Assembly: GCA_015055975.1 (NCBI GenBank)
Contig: SVHF01000003.1
Location: 1-64,000 of the forward strand
Origin: Clostridiales bacterium
GTDB lineage: Bacteria; Bacillota; Clostridia; Christensenellales; UBA3700
Reading direction: 5' to 3'
Length of the DNA: 64,000 nucleotides
In this document: positions 58,903 to 64,000 of the stretch, in pieces
Layout of the letters: each line of letters begins with the position of its first letter
How positions within the stretch are numbered: position 1 is the first letter of the stretch
Program-made: the position numbers and the translations under genes
Notes under the pieces: model-generated
What the model was told of the DNA's origin: nothing
Seen by the model: the letters and a program-made list of their open reading frames with translations, nothing else
Database searches by the model: none

Positions 58903-60035
58903 TATTTTTGTAAATTCCTTTCTATAATTATTGCCTTTGCTAATTCATCTAAAGCCGTATCAATATCTTGATAGCTATCAAAAGTATCAAAAGATATACG
59001 AAGCATTCCGTTATGATAAGCTGGATCTAGATTTAGTGCTTGTGGGATTCTCTTTAACCCCTTCTTTGCAGAACAAGCAGACCCAGTCCCAATTATAATG
59101 TCTTTTGCTTCAAGTGTATGTACCACACCTTCTCCTCTAACATTTTTTAGAGAAAACGATACGATATATGGAGATGAATTCTCAATATTTGTATTGATAA
59201 TACAATCATCAAACTTAGATATATAGTCCATGATATATTTTTGCTTTTCTTTTGCGCCTTGCATTTCATCTAAAACACTTGGAATCTTCATATCTATAGC
59301 TTTAGAAAATGCAGCAATGCCTGGAACGTTTTCTGTAGCGGATCTGATATTATTTTCTTGACCGCCACCATAGATAAATGTCTTTGGATGAACAGATTCT
59401 TTAATATATATTGCCCCAACGCCTTTTGGCCCATGAATTTTATGAGAAGATATTGTATAAACATCTACTCCTAAATTTTTTAAATTTACTGGAATCTTTC
59501 CAAAAGCTTGTACACCATCTGAATGGAATATACATCTAGGGTTTATTTCTTTTGCAATTTGGCATAGCTCTCTAATTGGGTTAATAGCGCCTGTTTCGTT
59601 ACAAACATGCATAATTGAGCAAAAGATTACATCTTTCGTCATTTTCGCCCTAAAATCGGCTAAGATTACACGTCCGTAAGCATCTACATCTACAAAATCT
59701 AGGTCAAATCCTTGTTCTTTCATGTGGCATGCCATATTGTACACTGCAGCATGTTCAACAGAAGATATAAGGATTTTCCCTTTCTTTTGCTTAATTGAAG
59801 AGATAAATGCCATATTATCTCCTTCAGATCCTGACGCTGTGAAATAAATCTCTTGAGGATTTACAGATAATTTCTTGGCAAGATTTAATCTCGCTTGTTT
59901 TAAAGCTTCGCCACCAATCATAGATTGAGAATATAAAGCAGATGGATTGTAGTAAAGTTCACATGCGTATTTTTCATACACATCCATACACTCTTTATAC
60001 ATTCTTGTTGTAGCTGCATTATCTAAATAAATCAT
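58902..60035 (-). CDS. Cysteine desulfurase (NifS/IscS-like)
   Basis: IYLDNAATTRMY; SSHKIHGPKGVGAIY; GTGSACSAKKG. Confidence 0.94.
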   Translation of the reverse strand: MIYLDNAATTRMYKECMDVYEKYACELYYNPSALYSQSMIGGEALKQARLNLAKKLSVNPQEIYFTASGSEGDNMAFISSIKQKKGKILISSVEHAAVYNMACHMKEQGFDLDFVDVDAYGRVILADFRAKMTKDVIFCSIMHVCNETGAINPIRELCQIAKEINPRCIFHSDGVQAFGKIPVNLKNLGVDVYTISSHKIHGPKGVGAIYIKESVHPKTFIYGGGQENNIRSATENVPGIAAFSKAIDMKIPSVLDEMQGAKEKQKYIMDYISKFDDCIINTNIENSSPYIVSFSLKNVRGEGVVHTLEAKDIIIGTGSACSAKKGLKRIPQALNLDPAYHNGMLRISFDTFDSYQDIDTALDELAKAIIIERNLQK

Positions 60036-60489
60036 AGTTCTCCTCGCAAGTTAAAGCTGCATACATAGTATCATCCAAAGATAGGATATACTTTTCGCCA
60101 TTTTTTAGTTCTACAAGATATTTATCAAAGATACATGTTTTTGAATAAATGTTCTTTGCTTCAACATCTTCACCATTATATAGCGAAATTGATTTAATTT
60201 CACTCTTTTTTACATTAATAAATGTAATTGGTTTTCTATAATAAATCTTATCTACTTTTAATTCGCCTTTATAATATGAAAACTCAACTTGATATGTCAT
60301 ATAAATAGTTGAGATTCTAAGACCCAAAAAGCCTATAAATATTAAAGCTATGTATAATATATACATATGGTCAATAATTGCTGATGGAATCATGAAGATA
60401 TTAACTAAATCTGTAAGCAATGCTATTGCTAAGATTGTTAAACGAAGTGGATTCAATTTATTGTTTTGATAAGTATATGAATGTCTCAT
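60019..60489 (-). CDS. Hypothetical membrane protein (two TM, PH-like C-terminal half)
   Basis: Two hydrophobic helices then beta-rich region; overlaps both neighbouring genes. Confidence 0.6.
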   Translation of the reverse strand: MRHSYTYQNNKLNPLRLTILAIALLTDLVNIFMIPSAIIDHMYILYIALIFIGFLGLRISTIYMTYQVEFSYYKGELKVDKIYYRKPITFINVKKSEIKSISLYNGEDVEAKNIYSKTCIFDKYLVELKNGEKYILSLDDTMYAALTCEENYDLFR

Positions 60490-62846
60490 TTCTTCATTGT
60501 AACGATGGTAACACCCACATCGCCCTCACCGTATCCACCTAATCTATATGATGCCACATATTTTGACTTCTTTAGATATTCTTGCACTGCTTTACGAAGT
60601 ATTCCTTCACCTTTTCCGTGCACAATTCGAACCGTTTCGTATCCTTTTGCCTTAGCTTTTCCTAGATAATATTCAAGTTCATATAAAGCTTCGTCTGTAT
60701 TTTTGCCAATTAAATTTAATTCTGTTGAGATATCAAAAGAATAATCTCCTGCAAACTTTACAGATACATTCTTTTTCTTTTCTTCTTTTGGTTGATTTAC
60801 CTTTACTTTTTCAAGCTCTTTTAATTTAACGTTCATAGTTAGAACGCCAACTTTAACTTGAGCTTCTTTTTTATTTTGAGCTATGCTCAATACTTTTCCT
60901 ATTTCATTTAAAGCCTTAACAAATACATCATCGCCAACTTGAATTTCGCCACTCACTTTGTTGTAATGCATCGTCTCTTTAGATTGAACTTGCATCTTTT
61001 CTAATTGTTTCTTTAGTTTTCTTGCTTCAAATAATGCTTGTTCATCACCTTGTTGGACTTTTTCTTTCAATTCTTCAACTAATTCTTCAGCTTCATCTAG
61101 ATAATCGCCTAATACTTCTTTAGCGCTCTTTTGTAATTTTTCTTCAAGCTTTGCTTTCTTTTGCTCTTCAATTTCAATTAATTTGTTGTAGTATTCTAGC
61201 TTTTCGTCTATTTCTTTTAATTCGTCGAGTGCCTTTTGTTTTAGATCTTCAGCTTCCTTTCTTGTAATTTCAGCACCACGGATTATGTTATTGAATTTAT
61301 TATCTTCATCCGAAATCAAAGATTTCGCGTTATTTACGATATCTTCTTTTAATCCTAATAGTTTTGCTATCTCAAGCGCGTTTGATGATGCCGTTTGGCC
61401 CATAATTAAGCGATATGTAGGCTTAAATGTTACAGGCTCAAAATCCATACCAGCAATTGTTACATCATTTGAAGAATATGCAAATTCTTTCAATTCTTTA
61501 TAGTGAGATGTAACTATAGTTTTTACATGGCGCTCTTTTAGATATGAGATAACCGCAATAGCAAGCGCAGCTCCCTCGACTGGATCTGTTCCAGAGCCCA
61601 ACTCGTCTAGAAGAACTAAAGACTTGTCATTTGCCTTATTAACAATGTTAATAATTGTCATTAAGTGTGCTGAGAATGTAGATAAATTATTCTCTATTGA
61701 TTGTTGATCTCCGATATCACATAGAATATCTTCAAATATAGAAATCTTTGTGCCAACACGTGCTGGGACAAAGATTCCACTCATCGCCATAAGGGTTAGA
61801 ATGCCAACAAGTTTAATAGAAACTGTCTTACCACCTGTGTTTGGTCCAGATATTAAAAGCGTATTGTATTTTTCGCCTAACGATATTGAAACGGCTACCA
61901 CTCTAGATTTGTCAATTAGTGGATGTCTTCCCTCAATAATATCGATTTGGCCATTTGTATTTAAGTCTGGATAAATACCTTTTATAACTCTTGAATATTG
62001 AGCTTTTGCAAATATAATATCTAATTTTATGATAGTTTGATATGTTTCTACTATTTCATAGTAGCTAGCATCGATAGTATCCGATAGCATTCTTAAGATC
62101 TTTTCGATTTCTTGTTGCTCTTCTATCTCTAAAGAACGTAATTCATTATTTAATTCTACAATAGCAATTGGCTCAATAAATGTAGTTGAACCAGTTGAAC
62201 TTTGGTCATGAATTAAACCTTTAACCATCCCCTTATATGCAGTTTTAACTGGGATTACATAACGACCAGATCTAACAGTTACAATATTATCTTGCAAATA
62301 TGATGCATATTGAGAAGATGAAATATAACTTTGTAACTTCTCTCTTATCTTTCTATTTGTATTTGCAATTTCTTGGCGAACTTCATAAAGCTTTGATGAT
62401 GCATTTGAAGATACTTCAGTTTCAGAAACAATGCAAGAATCTATCTTTTCATCGATATCTGTAGCAACAAATATATGATTAGTTAACTCCTTAAGGAGTT
62501 GTACCTCGCCATCTGGGGCTGATAATATATTTTTCTTAGCAACTTTAGCAACTTTTATAGCACGAGCTACTTTTAATAATTGATCTGGATTTAGAGTTAC
62601 TCCACGATGTACAAGTTCTAATGATTCTGATATATCGTCAAAAGCAAGTGAGATATTTACTGCCATTTCATATAGAAGCTTATCTGCATCAGCTGTCAAA
62701 TCTAGCAGATATTTAACCTTTTCTATATCATTTTCAGGCATTTCTTTAAGAATTTGCTCTCTTGCTGGACGTGAAAACGCATAACTAGATACTAGTTTTA
62801 AGATTTCTTGATATTCTAAAACGTTCAATGTATTTTCGCTAATCAC
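60486..62846 (-). CDS. mutS2: Endonuclease MutS2 with Smr domain
   Basis: ISGPNTGGKTVSIKLVGIL; LDELGSGTDPVEGAALA; C-term VRIVHGKGEGILRKAV; GTG start. Confidence 0.96.
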   Translation of the reverse strand: MISENTLNVLEYQEILKLVSSYAFSRPAREQILKEMPENDIEKVKYLLDLTADADKLLYEMAVNISLAFDDISESLELVHRGVTLNPDQLLKVARAIKVAKVAKKNILSAPDGEVQLLKELTNHIFVATDIDEKIDSCIVSETEVSSNASSKLYEVRQEIANTNRKIREKLQSYISSSQYASYLQDNIVTVRSGRYVIPVKTAYKGMVKGLIHDQSSTGSTTFIEPIAIVELNNELRSLEIEEQQEIEKILRMLSDTIDASYYEIVETYQTIIKLDIIFAKAQYSRVIKGIYPDLNTNGQIDIIEGRHPLIDKSRVVAVSISLGEKYNTLLISGPNTGGKTVSIKLVGILTLMAMSGIFVPARVGTKISIFEDILCDIGDQQSIENNLSTFSAHLMTIINIVNKANDKSLVLLDELGSGTDPVEGAALAIAVISYLKERHVKTIVTSHYKELKEFAYSSNDVTIAGMDFEPVTFKPTYRLIMGQTASSNALEIAKLLGLKEDIVNNAKSLISDEDNKFNNIIRGAEITRKEAEDLKQKALDELKEIDEKLEYYNKLIEIEEQKKAKLEEKLQKSAKEVLGDYLDEAEELVEELKEKVQQGDEQALFEARKLKKQLEKMQVQSKETMHYNKVSGEIQVGDDVFVKALNEIGKVLSIAQNKKEAQVKVGVLTMNVKLKELEKVKVNQPKEEKKKNVSVKFAGDYSFDISTELNLIGKNTDEALYELEYYLGKAKAKGYETVRIVHGKGEGILRKAVQEYLKKSKYVASYRLGGYGEGDVGVTIVTMKK

Positions 62847-62913
62847 GTAAATAATATTAGCATAATTAATATTTTTTATAAATATTTTGTGCGTATATAA
62901 AATGCGTGCTTGA

Positions 62914-63117
62914 TTATTTATTTAATTGATTTTCGTATAAAGAAAGTAAATATAAAGCAGATTCCCCATATAAACCAGTCTCATCATCGTCCAACAGCTC
63001 TATAACATTTGATGCATAGAATCTATCTCGCGCTTCTTCAATACTAATTTTGTATTTGTTTGCAATTAGCTCGATAGTTTGTGATATTAAGATTGTTTTT
63101 GAAAGAACGTGTTTCAT
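62914..63117 (-). CDS. Small protein of DUF3791-associated type
   Basis: MKHVLSKTIL...SIEEARDRFYASNVIELLDDDETGLYGESALYLLSLYE; start set at ATG 63117 with SD AGAGGA, 1 nt after upstream stop (TGATATG). Confidence 0.6.
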   Translation of the reverse strand: MKHVLSKTILISQTIELIANKYKISIEEARDRFYASNVIELLDDDETGLYGESALYLLSLYENQLNK

Positions 63118-63118
63118 A

Positions 63119-63559
63119 TCATCCTCTAGATAATCTTTTATCAATATATTCATTTAATGAATATGTAGACATACCATGCATATCTTCATAATCATCTTTC
63201 AATTCTTTAATAACACCAATTTCATTTAATTTACTGTATACAGAACTGCTACTTTGATTAACGCTATAAGCATATTGCTCGACACACATAACAATAAATC
63301 TATTAATCTTTTTGTCTAAAACGCTATTTACCCTTGTCGCCCTTCTTCTAGTCTCTTTCGCTTGCTCTTCGAAATTGATAGAAATGTTCAAATAGTTCAA
63401 TATTTTAAATAAAACATCAATTGAATAATTACCCTTTCCATTTTCAATGGAGCATAAAGTAACTCTAGTGATACCAACTTCCCTAGCTACATCATCCATT
63501 CTTAAATTTTTCTGTAATCTTTTGCTCTTAATTATTTTACCGATTTCTATCTTATTCAT
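63119..63559 (-). CDS. XRE-type HTH regulator fused to DUF3791-like domain
   Basis: HTH LRMDDVAREVGITRVTLCSIENGKGNYSIDVLFKIL; C-term FIVMCVEQYAYSVNQSSSSVYSKLNEIGVIKELKDDYEDMHGMSTYSLNEYIDKRL. Confidence 0.75.
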   Translation of the reverse strand: MNKIEIGKIIKSKRLQKNLRMDDVAREVGITRVTLCSIENGKGNYSIDVLFKILNYLNISINFEEQAKETRRRATRVNSVLDKKINRFIVMCVEQYAYSVNQSSSSVYSKLNEIGVIKELKDDYEDMHGMSTYSLNEYIDKRLSRG

Positions 63560-63584
63560 ACTAAAATTATATCACTAATAAAAT

Positions 63585-63608
63585 TAATGTAAAATATATT
63601 ATACATTA
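63585..63608. promoter_or_regulatory. Palindromic candidate operator overlapping XRE promoter
   Basis: TAATGTA-10 nt-TACATTA; left arm overlaps - strand -35 TTTACA (63588-63593); -10 TATAAT at 63566-63571. Confidence 0.55.
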
Positions 63609-63712
63609 TCTATCATATACATAAAAATATTGCAGCAAGAATAATTGCTATCTACTACCACAAGCAAAATTTATTATAAAATAAAAATATATATCGTATA
63701 GAGGCGAATAAT

Positions 63713-63991
63713 ATGAGAATTAATTTACGCGAGATATTTATTGAAAATATATTAAACAATTATGAAAGTTTTGACGATCCAAAATTCTTAAAGGATTATA
63801 ACGAAAAAGAAAGAAATATGTGGGATTTTATAGATTCTATTGGAAGAAGAAACATTGATAATCCTATTATTGATACAATAGTTGACAAGAATTGGTTAAA
63901 TAATGCCTTGGAAGTATTTAATTCTGGAATACAATCTAACGCAACGTTTGATTATACAGATTTCGTTAGTTTTATTTCAAAACACAAATAG
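63713..63991 (+). CDS. Hypothetical protein (92 aa), divergent from XRE gene
   Basis: ORF with purine-rich GAGGCG upstream; no family recognised. Confidence 0.5.
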   Translation: MRINLREIFIENILNNYESFDDPKFLKDYNEKERNMWDFIDSIGRRNIDNPIIDTIVDKNWLNNALEVFNSGIQSNATFDYTDFVSFISKHK

Positions 63992-64000
63992 TTTTATTAG

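Noticed and set aside
1-64000. CRISPR array, prophage, rRNA operon or biosynthetic cluster
   Set aside because: No regularly spaced repeats, phage structural genes, rRNA-like sequence or NRPS/PKS/RiPP genes visible.

Overview
The window is a gene-dense, AT-rich chromosome segment from a Firmicutes/Clostridia-like bacterium. The clade is inferred from gene order and protein families; no search was run. Left half (+ strand): rpsB-tsf-pyrH-[lipoprotein]-frr-uppS-cdsA-dxr-rseP-ispG, then a polymerase-less PolC-like protein; rimP-nusA-ylxR-ylxQ-infB-rbfA-nrnA-truB-ribF; efp, asp23, nusB-folD-xseA-xseB-ispA-dxs-tlyA; nadK-argR-recN; purB; proC-rnhA. Middle: aquaporin, SGNH hydrolase, Na/Pi symporter, a membrane-anchored PadR-like regulator, a tyrosine recombinase and lexA. 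Right half (mostly - strand): [FeFe]-hydrogenase-like protein, methionine gamma-lyase-like protein, miaA-mutL-mutS-miaB, nitroreductase/tautomerase/thiI/cysteine desulfurase/mutS2, and an XRE-DUF3791-like module. One tRNA (Trp) is present. I saw no CRISPR array, rRNA, prophage or complete mobile element; the left edge looks like the terminus of an IS3/IS150-type element. Most of the window is ordinary housekeeping sequence. The main items for follow-up are: (1) a PolC N-terminal/OB/exonuclease protein with no PHP or polymerase core at the polC position; (2) several genes whose -10 box lies only 6-10 nt from the start codon with no Shine-Dalgarno, suggesting leaderless transcripts; (3) a small three-hairpin RNA candidate with a duplicated pairing element; (4) an unlisted 52-aa RelB/DinJ-like orphan antitoxin coupled to lexA; (5) a PadR-type regulator fused to four TM segments; (6) the XRE-DUF3791-like pair at the right edge. 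I found no clear multi-gene novel defence or biosynthetic system.
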